Shown here: in pieces, positions 12,510 to 24,130 of the stretch
How the letters are laid out: the number at the start of each line of letters is the position of its first letter
Numbering within the stretch: the first letter of the stretch is position 1
The notes under the pieces: generated by a model
Told to the model about the DNA's origin: nothing
What the model saw: the letters and a program-made list of their open reading frames with translations, nothing else
The model's database searches: none
Source: Anagrus nilaparvatae
Lineage: Eukaryota > Arthropoda > Insecta > Hymenoptera > Mymaridae
Direction: 5' to 3'
DNA: 64,000 nt
Assembly: GCA_022575985.1 (NCBI GenBank)
Contig: JAKSXM010000231.1
Span: forward strand, 5,210,501-5,274,500
Made by a program: the position numbers and the translations under genes

Positions 12510-12720
12510 ACAGAATAACTAGTAGATAAATTGCAAAATCGCCTCTGAAAACACGTGTTTTTATTAGTTTCTAGGTGATCTAAGAATTTTTGCATTTACC
12601 TTATGACGTTGCACCCCCGAAATTCATGGTTAGTGACTCCAAAACATATAATAGGTCAAAATTTGCTAAAAATTACAAAACCGCCTCTTAAAGGTGGCGT
12701 TTTTATTAAATTATGGGTAT
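12510..12720. repeat. Diverged direct repeat
   Basis: ttgcaaaatcgcctctgaaa near 12533 and attacaaaaccgcctcttaaa near 12673 are followed by similar 'gtttttatta' segments, giving a diverged tandem unit of about 140 bp. Confidence 0.35.
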
Positions 12721-15700
12721 TGCATACATTTTCCATTCACAGAACCATAAATTTCTTAATTAGGAAACCTAAAAACGTTTAATGTAGGATAAATCTCATC
12801 AAACTTTGTGAATATTACCAAAAAATCCCTAAAAAAAAAGGGTGCATTTTGCTAATTTAAGGATGTTCTCCAAATTTTCCATGAATAAAATAATTAATGG
12901 ATTGATATAAACAAAAAATTTCTATCGATAAAATTTCCAGAATAATAAAAATAATTAATTTTGTAAGTTGATTAGAAGAAAATAATATATTTCCGCATTT
13001 CTTTTCAGCCAATTTTGTTTGATTTTGGCAAACTAAAATAATGATTGTAGGCGCACATTTGACATGTCACATACCTCAAAAATTTTTTCTGGCAAACTCA
13101 CACATAATCCAATATTCTGGGAAATGTTGAGAAAATTTTGTAATTCGCGGTTAATTTGAAAGGTTAAAACCACTAAAAATAAAACCAAAAGTTGCCAAAA
13201 ATAAAAAACAAATTTTCAAGCATAAAAAATTTTTGGAAAAAATTAATATTATTTTAAAATTCTGATAAAAACGTAGATTCAAAACCTAAAATAGCGTATT
13301 AAAACAAAAATTTTGCTCTGTTGAGTTAACCCGGATCAAAGTAGCGTAGCTCAAAATATCTAAAAAAAGGAATGTCTTATGGAATATCCTAAAATTAATC
13401 TAGTCACGTATTTTGGAATAAAAATTGAAAAAAATTATTATCTGAAATAGAATAGGCTAATATTTAAGATAGTTGCTATTTCTTAAGATTTTTGATCTGG
13501 AAATTTATAAAACTTTAATTCGGTGACCTGAAGCAACTGACAATTTCATTTTCAGAATCTAAATTTCATAAATCCTTGGAAAACGTGGTAGGAAAAATGT
13601 AGAGTGGTCAGATTGCATATAAATTATCAAAACCGAAGTAAAACTAAGATTTAAATAAACTGTGATTTGGGATATTCTGAGTTTTATACGATTTTTTAAG
13701 AAAACTCCAAGTTTACTCAAAAATTTTGTTAATATCTTTAGATTTTAAGATTGACAAAAATGGTCATAAACTCAACATTTGCATGACATGAAGATTCTTG
13801 AGTTCAAGGTTTAATTTGTTTAAAAATAGTTTACCGTTATATTTAGTACCATTATTCTAAAAAAGTATAAAAAAACTTAAATTTATAATTTTGTAGGATA
13901 GTTACAAAAATAGCAATAAATTATATATTATTTTAAAACATGTATCTAATAAATTAGATTAAATAAATGATTAAAAACACAATGATAAATTTATTTCTTA
14001 AATAAACATTTCTTAATTCCTTATATACTTATAAAATTTGCTATTAATAAAAAAATCAATGTTTTTATAAGTTTTATATAACAAGCAACAGTTTGATTTA
14101 TAATTATTATTTTTCTTCTATACATAAAATTGGAACGTGTGGCAAGTTTAAATATTTTTTTATTTTATAAACATGTATATAAGCATTGAGGTTTTTCAAA
14201 GAGAAAGATGACATAAGAATGAATTCATTGGTTGATGTGTATAAAGTTATTTATCTAAGCGTTTCCCTCTTAATCCAGATAATGTTGTTACAGCTTTAAA
14301 ACCAACTGTGATGCTAAGTAAATTTATTGGGGAAGTCTTTATGCTTTTTTTCTTTTTTTATTTTCGAATGAAATAGCTAATTCGTATATGTATGTGTGTG
14401 CATTGGACGTAATAACGAATTGAGATCCTTTTTTGTGTGTGAGTAAAATTTTAAAATAAAATAGTTAATTATTAATTGATAAATTTTTATCGATTTTTTG
14501 ATTAATTAAAGTGTTTAAACACACTTTCTACTTTAAATAAGATAATCAACCTTGTGAAAATAAACATTGTAAAAATAGAGAAGGAATTGTTGTTAAAGTA
14601 AATATTTCCATTTCTTTATTATCAAAATGTTTATGTACGTTCTATATTTATTACATAAAGAAACCTATACCTAGACCTTGAAAACTTTTAAATACAAAAT
14701 TGTATTTCATAGTAAATGAGGTATTTAATTTTTTCTTAAACTTAACTCTTGGTATGTTGTGATTTTTTTGCAATACTGTTTGTAGAACTTATGAATAAAA
14801 TTATTTTTACATTTTTTAAACTCTTTTTTGTATGTTCAAGGGTTGTAAAAATAGTGATTTCTGAGGTTGTTTTTATGTGAATATAATTTTTTTTGTACTG
14901 GCTGAATTTCTTAAAAATTTAATCAGTTCATATTTTAGTGAATTAAAGTTAAACTAAGTCTTTTGGAGTGAATAATTACAATTTTAAGTATTTAAATTTA
15001 CGCTTATAAAAATTTACTATTTTACTCGAGTACGACGGACTGGAAAAACTAATAAATTTAGTACATTTGAATGCTGATCACTTGACCAGAAAAATAAAAA
15101 TATTGGAAATTTATAAATGTTTAAAAATTACCAAATTAGAAATTCGGAAATTTTTTGTCATTTATGCTGATTGTAAACATCTTTTGATAAGTTGGAACAT
15201 TTATTGTTGGCCCCATTTCATGGGGCTTAAAAAATAAAGTTGTTTCTAAATGTCGTTTTGATTTTATGTTTCATATAATATAAAAGTGCAAATATACTAT
15301 AATAAATTTTCTGCATAAGATTAGCAAAAAATTTTATTTTATTTATGTTTATATTAAAATAAAAAATTAATTAGCACTGTTATAAAATTTAAAAAAAAAA
15401 ATAGAAAACATAACTTAATAAAATTTTTTACTTTTGGTTAATTTTAATTTATTTAGCTTCCTTTTATCTTTTTAATGATACACTTTTCAAATGTTTAAAA
15501 AGTTCAATGAGTTTTCAAATTCATGTATAATCAATCTGAAGTCTATAAGAATAAACAAACAAGTTTCTAAAGTTCTTCTGTTCTTATTTCAAATATACTA
15601 AAAATTACCCACTAAAATATACACAATTTATAAAATAGCGTTTAAAATACGCTCATTGATTTCGACATTTTATAATTTAATTAGAAAAATATTTTAATTT

Positions 15701-15924
15701 TCAAATAATACGTTCAAAAAAATTAAAGTCTTTTAGAATAATTATTTTGGGTTTATAAAACGATAAAATTTCACAGAAATAAAAAACTTAAATTAGGATT
15801 TTGTTTGGTTAAAAATTATGTATTTTCAACAGCATTATTTCTTAATATTAGCCAAAAATGTTAAATGGTATCCAAAAAATATAAATTTGACAGAAATAAA
15901 TCCACCGCTGTAAATTTTATGCAT

Positions 15925-16165
15925 TTTTGGTCCCTAAAAACGATTTTGCAGGTTTCATCTTATTCCAATGACCAGTTTTGAACAATAAAGGCTATATCAA
16001 TCAATATAAACAAAAAAAATTTGCAGCAAATACAAATTCTTGAAAAATTTTCCTGATGGAATTAATTCTTGCTATCCCTCATAGGTTTTCTGGGTCGCTG
16101 ATTAGCATTCTGAAGTCAAATTTTTAATTAAAAATGTTAGACTTAAATTGCGGATTTTTAACCTC
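15925..16165 (-). repeat. Dispersed repeat, reverse copy
   Basis: tatgcatttttggtccctaa and the following 'ggtttcat', 'gaccagttttga' and 'gggtcgctgat' blocks are the reverse complement, in order, of blocks at 23870-24060. The family also occurs in forward orientation at 19880-20150. Confidence 0.45.
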
Positions 16166-16640
16166 AGAATAACACTGATGAAAAAATTCGGCTGTGGCAG
16201 TTTTGTTTTAAGTCATTGTAAATGTCTAGAAACGTATAAAGAATATTTTAATAAATGAGTTTTACGGTATTTTTAATTTTGAAAAAAGCATTTTCGGACC
16301 AAAAATTTTATTTTTATTCAACTTTACTTTAGTAGTCAGGGGTATAGTGTGAAAAAAATGGTCAAATCTCTAACTGCCTCTGAAAGTGGATGGATTTTGA
16401 TGAAACCTTTTGCATTCGCTTCAGAAAAATCATACAAACAAAGCGTCGGAAAGGAAAATTGTCGGAAATGTCAAGGGGTGATTTTTCCACCCATTTTTCA
16501 CCCCTTTTGCCCCCCCAATTTTGAAATATAGTAAAAAATGTTTTTATCGACTTTTATATGATGCTATATGGTTAAGTAGGTCACTAAATTAGAATTTTGG
16601 GTCAAAAATGACATTTAACAGGTTCCAAGGGGTGAAATTG

Positions 16641-17705
16641 GCCATTTTTCACCCCTTTCACCCCTAAAAAACTCATTTTGCCAAAAGAACTTATTTTTTT
16701 ATTTTCAAAGGTCCTAGTAGGTTTTTTTGGACGCTGATTTCAAAAATGGTGTCAAAAATTACATTTAACATGTTCTAAAGGGTGAAATTGGCCATGTTTC
16801 ACCCCTTTCACCCCTAAAAAACTCATTTTGCCAAAATAATGTATTTATTTATTTTCAAAGGGTCTATTAGGTTTTTTTGGACGCTGATTTCAAAAATGAC
16901 GTCGAAAATTACATTTAACATGTTCTAAAGGGTGAAATTGGCCATTTTTCACCCCTTTCACCCCTAAAAAACTCATTTTGCCAAAATAATGTATTTATTT
17001 ATTTTCAAAGGGTCTATTAGGTTTTTCTGGACGCTGATTTCAAAAATGACGTCGAAAATTACATTTAACATGTTCTAAAGGGTGAAATTGGCCATTTTCA
17101 CCCCTTTCACCCCTAAAAAACTCATTTTGCCAAAAGAACTTATTTTTTTATTTTCAAAGGTCCTAATAGGTTTTTTTGGACGCTGATTTCAAAAATGATG
17201 TCAAGAATTACATTTAACATATTCTAAAGGGTGAAATTGGCTATTTTTCACCCCTTTCACCCCTAAAAAACTCATTTTGCCAAAATAATGTATTTATTTA
17301 TTTTCAAAGGGTCTATTAGGTTTTTATGGACGCTGATTTCAAAAATGACGTAGAAAATTACATTTAACATGTTCTAAAGGGTGAAATTGGCCATTTTTCA
17401 CCCCTTTCACCCCTAAAAAACTCATTTTGCCAAAATAATGTATATATTTATTTTCAAAAGGTCTATTAGGTTTTTTTGGACGCTGATTTAAAAAATGACG
17501 TCGAAAATTACATTTAACATGTTCTAAAGGGTGAAATTGTCCATTTTTCACCCCTTTCACCCCTAAAAAACTCATTTTGCCAAAAGAACTTATTTTTTTA
17601 TTTTCAAAGGTCCTAATAGGTTTTTTTGGACGCTGATTTCAAAAATGATGTCAAAAATTACATTTAACATATTCTAAAGGGTGAAATTGGCTATTTTTCA
17701 CCCCA
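16641..17705 (+). repeat. Left arm: eight 150-bp tandem units
   Basis: The block gccatttttcacccctttca recurs at about 16641, 16791, 16941, 17091, 17240, 17390, 17540 and 17690, a period of 150 bp (149 once, by a one-base deletion). Units are mostly above 90% identical by eye. Two unit variants alternate (aaagaacttattttttta versus aaataatgtatttattta). Confidence 0.9.
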
Positions 17706-17726
17706 AATACCCCCTCATGCAAAAAT

Positions 17727-17864
17727 ACAGCAGCATTTCTTGCGCAAGATGACGAAGAAGTTGAAATGCATATTTTGGATGCTCCTGCACAAATTTCAGA
17801 ATCTGAAGATGAGTCAGATGGTGAAGAAAATTGCCAACAAGTTGAAGAGACTGAAGATAATTAA
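17727..17864 (+). pseudogene. Acidic C-terminal reading frame inside the foldback element
   Basis: A 45-codon stretch ends at TAA 17862-17864 and reads very acidic (…QDDEEVEMHILDAPAQ… then SESEDESDGEE). AATAAA follows at 17932-17937. It looks like the last exon or tail of a larger protein, either the lost transposase of the autonomous element or a captured host gene fragment. Open sequence continues upstream only to a TGA near 17680, and no start codon or domain is recognised. A possible acceptor (aaaatacag) ends at 17730. Its nucleotide composition is less AT-biased than the flanks. Confidence 0.45.
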
Positions 17865-18179
17865 GTGTAAAAAGAAACGTTTTAAGAACATTTTCTTTTG
17901 TAAGTTTCTATTGTAAAATAATGTATTCATAAATAAAATATTATTTTTTTTAAAAAAATTATAATGAAATATTTTAAAGAGGAAATATAACATTTATTTT
18001 TACTTTCGTTTTATTAAAAATTATAAAGAAATAAATAGTTGAGCAAAAATATTTAAAAAAAAATACTGTTTAAATTTATAATAAAGTGAATAAAAAGTAA
18101 AAAATAAATTTATTTTAGTAAATGTTATAATTTCTCTTATTTTATTACAATATACGCATAATTAAAAAATTCACTATTT

Positions 18180-19340
18180 AGAACCTATTTAATGTCATTC
18201 CTAACATAATTTTTGAAATCAGTGCCCAAAAATTCCTACTAAACCATTTGAAAAGGGGCCAATTTCACCCTTTAGAACATGTTAAATGTAATTTCTGATA
18301 TCATTTATGAGATCAGCGACCTAAAAAACCTATTTAGTTCATTTAGTTTAAAAAAAAGTACCTTAAAGGTTTGTGTCAATGTTGCAGGTATTTGGGGGGA
18401 AAAATTGACAAATTCTCCCTTTAGAACCTGTAGTATTTTATTTCTGATTTAATTTTTTAAATCGGCGTCCAAAAAAACCTACTAGAGCCTTTCGAAATAA
18501 AAAAATAAGTTCATTTGGCAAAATAAGTTTTTTAGGGGTGAAAGGGGTGAAAAATGGCCAATTTCACCCTTTAGAAGATTTTAAATGTAATTTTTTACGT
18601 CATTTTTGAAATCAGCGTCCAAAAAAACCTAATAGACCCTTCGAAAATAAATAAATACATTATTTTGGCAAAATGAGTTTTTTAGGAGTGAAAGGGGTGA
18701 AAAATGGCCAATTCCACCCTTTAGAACATGTTAAATGTAATTTTCGACGTCATTTTTGAAATCAGCGTCCAAAATAACCTAATAGACCCTTCGAAAATAA
18801 ATAAATACATTATTTTAGCAAAATGAGTTTTTTAGGGGTGAAAGGGGTGAAAATGGCCAATTTCACCCTTTAGAACATGTTAAATGTAATTTTCGACGTC
18901 ATTTTTGAAATCAGCGTCCAGAAAAACCTAATAGACCCTTTGAAAATAAATAAATACATTATTTTGGCAAAATGAGTTTTTTAGGGGTGAAAGGGGTGAA
19001 AAATGGCCAATTTCACCCTTTAGAACATGTTAAATGTAATTTTCGACGTCATTTTTGAAATCAGCGTCCAAAAAAACCTAATAGACCCTTTGAAAATAAA
19101 TAAATACATTATTTTGGCAAAATGAGTTTTTTAGGGGTGAAAGGGGTGAAACATGGGCAATTTCACCCTTTAGAACATGTTAAATGTAATTTTTGACACC
19201 ATTTTTGAAATCAGCGTCCAAAAAAACCTATTAGGACCTTTGAAAATAAAAAAATAAGTTCTTTTGGCAAAATGAGTTTTTTAGGGGTGAAAGGGGTGAA
19301 AAATGGCCAATTTCACCCCTTGGAACCTGTTAAATGTCAT
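18180..19340 (-). repeat. Right arm: eight inverted 150-bp tandem units
   Basis: Reverse-complement copies of the left-arm unit recur at about 150-bp spacing (near 18255, 18405, 18553, 18703, 18853, 19003, 19153 and 19303). The two units nearest the centre (18180-18480) are clearly more diverged than the outer six. Confidence 0.85.
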
Positions 19341-19607
19341 TTTTGACCCAAAATTCTAACTTAGTGACCTATTTAACCATATAGCATCATATAAAAGTCG
19401 ATAAAAACATTTTTTACTATATTTAAAAATTGGGGTGAAAGGGGTGAAAAATGGGTGGAAAAATCACCCCTTGACATTTCCGACAATTTTCCTTTCCGAC
19501 GCTTTGTTTGTATGAATTTTCTGAAGCGAATGCAAAAGGTTTCATCAAAATCCATCCACTTTCAGAGGCAGTTAGAGGTGAAAAACACTATACCCCTGAC
19601 TATAGGT

Positions 19608-19720
19608 TTTGCGTCCTTTGTAACCATTTAAAAGAAAAAGGATCCTGTCTGCGTCACAACCATAACACCGGTAGCTGTAACCGGAAATCCGGATGCGGTA
19701 CCAGCAACCAGAATTTTTTT
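19608..19720. other. GC-richer island next to the foldback element
   Basis: About 110 bp (…ccggtagctgtaaccggaaa…) has far higher GC than the surroundings. The minus strand is open for about 25 codons (LVAGTASGFPVTATG…) and ends at TAA within the island. Too short to call a gene; origin unknown. Confidence 0.3.
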
Positions 19721-19879
19721 AGTGCAGTAATTTTAGTTATTTAAGCTTTTTACCAGATTTTTGACTTAATGATAGAAATCTTGTAAAAAAATTTGAAATA
19801 ACTTGAAATACCTATTTTAAGATTATAAAGTTATAAATCAACTATTTTGAGTATTCTAGCTTAAATTTTTAAATAATGG

Positions 19880-20150
19880 CTTCAAAATCTTGACTCGTGA
19901 ACCCGAAAAACCATGAGTGCTGACTAAATCAGTAATATTTTTTCAAGAATTTGTAATTTTTACAATATTTTTAACTACTTTGAGTGACAAAGCGTTAATT
20001 ACTCAAAACTGACCATCAGAAAATGTATGGAACCTTAAAAATAATTTTTAGTGACTAAAAATACATTTTGATCCAGATTAAGGTGGATCCATTTCCGTCC
20101 ATATAAAATTTTCGGATACTTTTATAAAATTGTTGGCACGTTGACTAATA
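19880..20150 (+). repeat. Dispersed repeat, forward copy
   Basis: Shares ordered blocks (gaccccgaaaaac-like, cgttaattactcaaaactg, tgactaaaaatacatt, ggtggatccatt, ttggcacgttgact) with 23870-24130, and in reverse with 15925-16165. Confidence 0.5.
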
Positions 20151-21680
20151 ATAAAATAAAATGAATTAGAGTTATATAATTTTCAATAAAATAAAATCTT
20201 GATTTAAATACCCACGAAAAAATATGCTTTATTTCTTATGTTTTTATTAGCAATGCGAAATATTGAATAAAATAAAAATAATATTCAATTTCCTGCAAAA
20301 TTCAGATAGCAGTAAAACTCTTTTGAAACATCAAGAAATATAAACAAAAAAATTGCAAATAAAAGAACAAACAAAAATTCATATTTTGCAATAATTCTAA
20401 AAAAAGTTGTATGATAAAAAATGTGAAATAAAAAAAAAATGAAAAAAAAAACGTTATAACTTAATAAATACCATTTGAATGCATGAAAAGTTCGCACAAT
20501 ATAACAGAATCGAAGCTTAAATTTCTGCAAAATGAACAATAGATTATACCGGGTGGCAATTTCACGCGACAAGTCCTCGTCATCAGCATATCAATGGGCA
20601 TAAACTGAATAGGTAACCTCCTCCCTTTCAGTAGAGAAACGAAAAGGGGGATTATCTGAGTATAAACTATATATTCCTGTGGTTGGCTTGGATAGATAGG
20701 GTTATATTGCGCATATTCTCAAATACATCAGATGTATTAATTGTATGAAATTATATTTATATATAGAGAGAGACAGAGAACTTTGACTAAAGCGGTTATC
20801 TATAGAATACATGTTCATGTTGAGATAATATGAAATTTCTATTGTCGTTTACTATTCAATAAGGATATTGTGAATAATTTTGAGCTTCTGAAGAGAATTT
20901 TTTTATTCACTAACGTTTCGTATGCAAGATTGGCTGTTTTTATTGTTAATGAATTATGATAATGAAAGGTTTCAATTTTGATTAACTTATGTTAAATATG
21001 CCTTGCGGCAAAGAACTGTGACAAAAAGAGGTCTAGATATGAGTGAATCATCAAATAACTTTATATACTTTTGGGTAATAATTTATGGTAATTGAAAAAA
21101 CCCCGTCTACACCTTCCATTTGATTGCATTTGAATGGACGATCTTAGGATAATAGGCTCAATATTATAAAATAAGGTTATTTTTAGCGTACCGTCGCTAG
21201 ATTAAATGCGTTTTTATTTTTCTGTAACAAAATCTATTAGTATTTTTTTAATGCCTCCAATTATAGAAACTCTCATTTTTTGGTTTTTAATCGGAATCCC
21301 AAATTTATATGCATTAGCCTGACAGTTATTTTAAAAAGTTGTTCAGATTTTCAATTTCTGCGTGAAATCAATTTGATTTACTAAAAATTAAAGTTCCTAA
21401 AACGATAACTCATTAAATCACTCCCAAGTTTTGCCACCATATAGACAGGCTTTTATGGATGGGAATTTTCGGTCCCAAAAAAGCTATCATTGTGAAATTT
21501 TTATTTGCATGGTAAATGGCACCAAGATTTTGCTCTTAAATTATCCATAAATATTTTATGGAGCCGAATCGGTAAGTCTTAACCTAGGCCCTATAGATAC
21601 ATCCATTCGTCAAAATTAATTGTAACAGAAAAGGCATAGTAAAAATTTTTATATTGTAATTAAATATCCAACTTGCTTTA
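20151..21680. other. AT-rich stretch, nothing assigned
   Basis: The only departure from background is 20570-20710 (less AT-rich, no open frame). No gene or element boundary is recognised. Confidence 0.45.
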
Positions 21681-21903
21681 ATAGTATATTACGGTCCTAG
21701 GCCAGAAAAATAAAGAATGGTCCAAATCGCAAGTAAATTACCTTCTGAGGCGAAGCCAAAGATGGTAAACTGCGATTTGGGTCATTCCTTGTTTATGGCC
21801 GAGGATTGTGCAAAAATTTTCTGCGACTGCGGCGAGAAAACATGCCTTTGCCGGACGCGCAGCGTCCGGGAAATACGTACTTTCGGGCCGCAGTACAGAA
21901 AAG
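21681..21903 (+). mobile_element. MITE-like repeat, copy A
   Basis: Begins atagtatattacgg. Inside, aaagaatggtccaaatcgca and tgcgatttgggtcattcctt form a hairpin of about 85 bases, followed by a GC-rich palindromic block (ccggacgcgcagcgtccgg). Copies B (23365-23602) and C (57820-58064) carry the same hairpin in the reverse orientation. Confidence 0.55.
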
Positions 21904-23164
21904 AAATTTACCCAACTAAATAAATTATTATTTTAATAAATACGAAGCCATTGCTTGATTCAAACTTTAAGAACATGCTAATTTCTAATAAATTACTGGT
22001 GAATAAAATTTGCATAATAAAAATAATTTGATCGGAAATAATTTATTTGTACATTTTTTCATAATTTTTCCTACCAGTTTTATTTCTTACACTTAATTAA
22101 TCAATTTAATATATCAATCAAATAAAAAATTGCATATCTTAAGATAACAAAAAGTCATTACTCCGACAATTCTGTATAAATTGAAATAATTAAAAAGTAT
22201 GTTTAATCACTACTTAATCACATGAAATAATTAATAAACTGCGTATAAAAAAAATTAATAAATTAAAATAGTATTTTAAAATACATGATTTAACTTTAGG
22301 GGATTTTAAAACGCGTGTCAAACGCGTGCTATTTACCGTGCGAATTTATACTATAATAATTTTTAGTTGTTTACTTAAAAAGCATTCCAAGTTTGTCTTG
22401 GCGGTTGTTTGGTATTTTTTTAGACAGATGATCTGTATTTCAACTAAACGAATCGAAAGCATTTCTGCTTAGTTAACAATTATTCAAAACTTATGCATTA
22501 CCGTCAATATAGAGATTATAATAATTACATATTTTTGTTTTTTTAGTCACGAAATACATTTATTGGCCTCATGATTATTTTTTACGATATATGTAATATT
22601 TATTAATCGATATTTTGATCTTGCCTGCTTTATTTATCACATTTCTTAAATAGTTATTTACTGGATGCTCTATTATAGTTTTTTCTACCCTATTTATAAA
22701 AATATTTAGTTTATAATTAAAAAATATTGTTTTCTTATCCATTTATAATTAATTAACACATATGTCGATATCATATTAATTACAGAACCACAAGTGTTTT
22801 ATAAATTCAGCTAATGTAAATAATTTAATAAATAAATAATTCACTTCGAAGTTTATTGAACTTTTACAAATCATGACGACTGAAATAAAGAAAGAAAATT
22901 CGTTTCTAAAATGTATTTTTAATTTGGAATTTTCAATAGTTTTTTAATTAAAGAACGAAGCTGTATCTTATAAAAAGAAAATTGCTAATTCGTGTACTGG
23001 ACACGATTTAGAAAAAAAAATATCTATTAGATAATTTTCATAATTGAAATTTAAGCTCGTCTCATTATTAAAATTAACTATATTTTGGTTTTATATTCAT
23101 GGACAATTAATTTTCTTATTAGAAGTCTTCCAATTTATCAATGTTAATGACGTTTTGCTTTATT
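21904..23164. other. AT-rich stretch, nothing assigned
   Basis: Very AT-rich with no open frame, repeat boundary or RNA structure that I can support. Confidence 0.45.
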
Positions 23165-23225
23165 CTACACTAAAAAAAATCCACTTTCGTTTAGAGGAAT
23201 ATCGCTATCAGGTACCGTAGTTTTT
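23165..23225. repeat. Terminal segment of a dispersed DNA element
   Basis: acactaaaaaaaatccactt then 'tagaggaat' parallels, in reverse, the segments at 50067-50110 and 62990-63070 (ccactagtctcaagtggatt). It is probably one end of a decayed element. Confidence 0.3.
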
Positions 23226-23364
23226 TTCTTGTTGAAACAATTGCAAATGAACTAAAACGTGAGAAAGGGACTTTCTACAATCAAGCGGTAAACTCGTGCT
23301 GGCATTCTGGCATCCGCTAGAACTCCGTAAGATCTAATAAGGCTGATTCTGCAAACGCCGTCAC

Positions 23365-23602
23365 AACACGATTTATTCTAGATAGTGGTGAAAAAAGTAC
23401 AATTTCCTGGCCATTCCACTGCGCGACCAAGGAAATCGCAATCTCTAGCCACATGGTGCAGAAAAGTCTTATACGTCTCTTGGCCATAAAAAAATAATGT
23501 CTCAAATCGCAGTTTACCATCCTCGGCTTCATATTGGAAGGTAATTTACGTGCGATTTGAGCCATTCTTTATTTTTCTGTCCATGGTTCGTAATATACTA
23601 TG
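23365..23602 (-). mobile_element. MITE-like repeat, copy B
   Basis: Reverse orientation relative to copy A. Contains ctcaaatcgcagtttaccat paired with ggtaatttacgtgcgatttg and ends in taatatacta. The GC-rich block here reads cactgcgcgaccaagg. Stop-free stretches are not conserved between copies, so it is not read as coding. Confidence 0.55.
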
Positions 23603-23639
23603 TTGATAGTCCCAAAGTGGATTCCTAACCTCATAATGT

Positions 23640-24130
23640 TTTGCATTATAAGTTTTTGGGATCGGTCATAACGGTTCTGAGGCCAGATATTTAATAATTT
23701 GATAATTAAAAATATGACCTGAGAATCGTGACAACTGGTCCAAAAAACTTACTAGACAACGTAAAAATGCTTAAAACAGCAAAAATTGCCGATTCTGAGG
23801 TTAGAAATATGCCATTATGAGTCCGCCATTTTGATTTTTAAAAGTCTGTCTTCAAAATTATGATCAGCGACCCCGAAAAACTAACTGGGATACCAAAATT
23901 AGGCTCAATCAGCAATTACTTTCAAGAATTTACCTATCTCGCTAATTTTTTGCCCATTTTTTATGATATAGCGTTCATTACTCAAAACTGGCTATCCGAA
24001 AGTGTATGAAACCTTTAAAATCAGTTCCAGTGACCAAAAATACATACGTTTCACTGAAGTGCATCCATTCTCGTGCTAACAAAATTTTTGGATGCATTTA
24101 ACATTGCTGGCGCCTTGACTACTAGCGGAA
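23640..24130 (+). repeat. Dispersed repeat, longest forward copy
   Basis: Contains the ordered blocks gaccccgaaaaactaactgg, cgttcattactcaaaactgg, gtgaccaaaaatacat and tggcgccttgact shared with 19880-20150, and reversed at 15925-16165. Confidence 0.5.

Larger units (their letters stand above)
10002..15920. other. AT-rich stretch, no gene recognised
   Basis: Mostly low-complexity A/T sequence. Two partial elements can be seen: a dispersed-repeat copy at 11030-11165 and an internal direct repeat at 12510-12720. No splice-supported or long reading frame is visible. Confidence 0.5.
16335..19600. mobile_element. Large foldback transposon with tandem-repeat arms
   Basis: The termini GTCAGGGGTATAGTGT and ACACTATACCCCTGAC are perfect complements; TA lies outside both ends (16333-16334, 19601-19602), suggesting a TA duplication. 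The unique terminal arms (~300 bp each; e.g. aagcgtcggaaaggaaaatt versus aattttcctttccgacgctt) lead into eight 150-bp tandem units on each side, in opposite orientation, around a central ~475 bp. No transposase domain is visible, so this copy is probably non-autonomous. TA duplications are used by Tc1/mariner and some other superfamilies; the termini alone do not settle which. A decayed relative lies at 25535-26401. Confidence 0.75.

Noticed and set aside
17339..17575. 78-codon minus-strand frame repeating a ~50-residue unit
   Set aside because: It arises only because the 150-bp DNA unit is a multiple of three. It is inside the foldback arm and has no independent coding evidence.
16641..19340. 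CRISPR-like regular repeats
   Set aside because: There are no short repeats separated by unique spacers. The 150-bp units are contiguous tandem DNA within a eukaryotic transposon.
20285..20572. 95-codon minus-strand hydrophobic frame
   Set aside because: Phenylalanine/isoleucine-rich because of T-runs in low-complexity DNA, not a supported membrane protein.
21717..21923. 68-codon cysteine-containing frame
   Set aside because: It lies across the MITE-like copy A hairpin and is not conserved as a frame in copies B and C.
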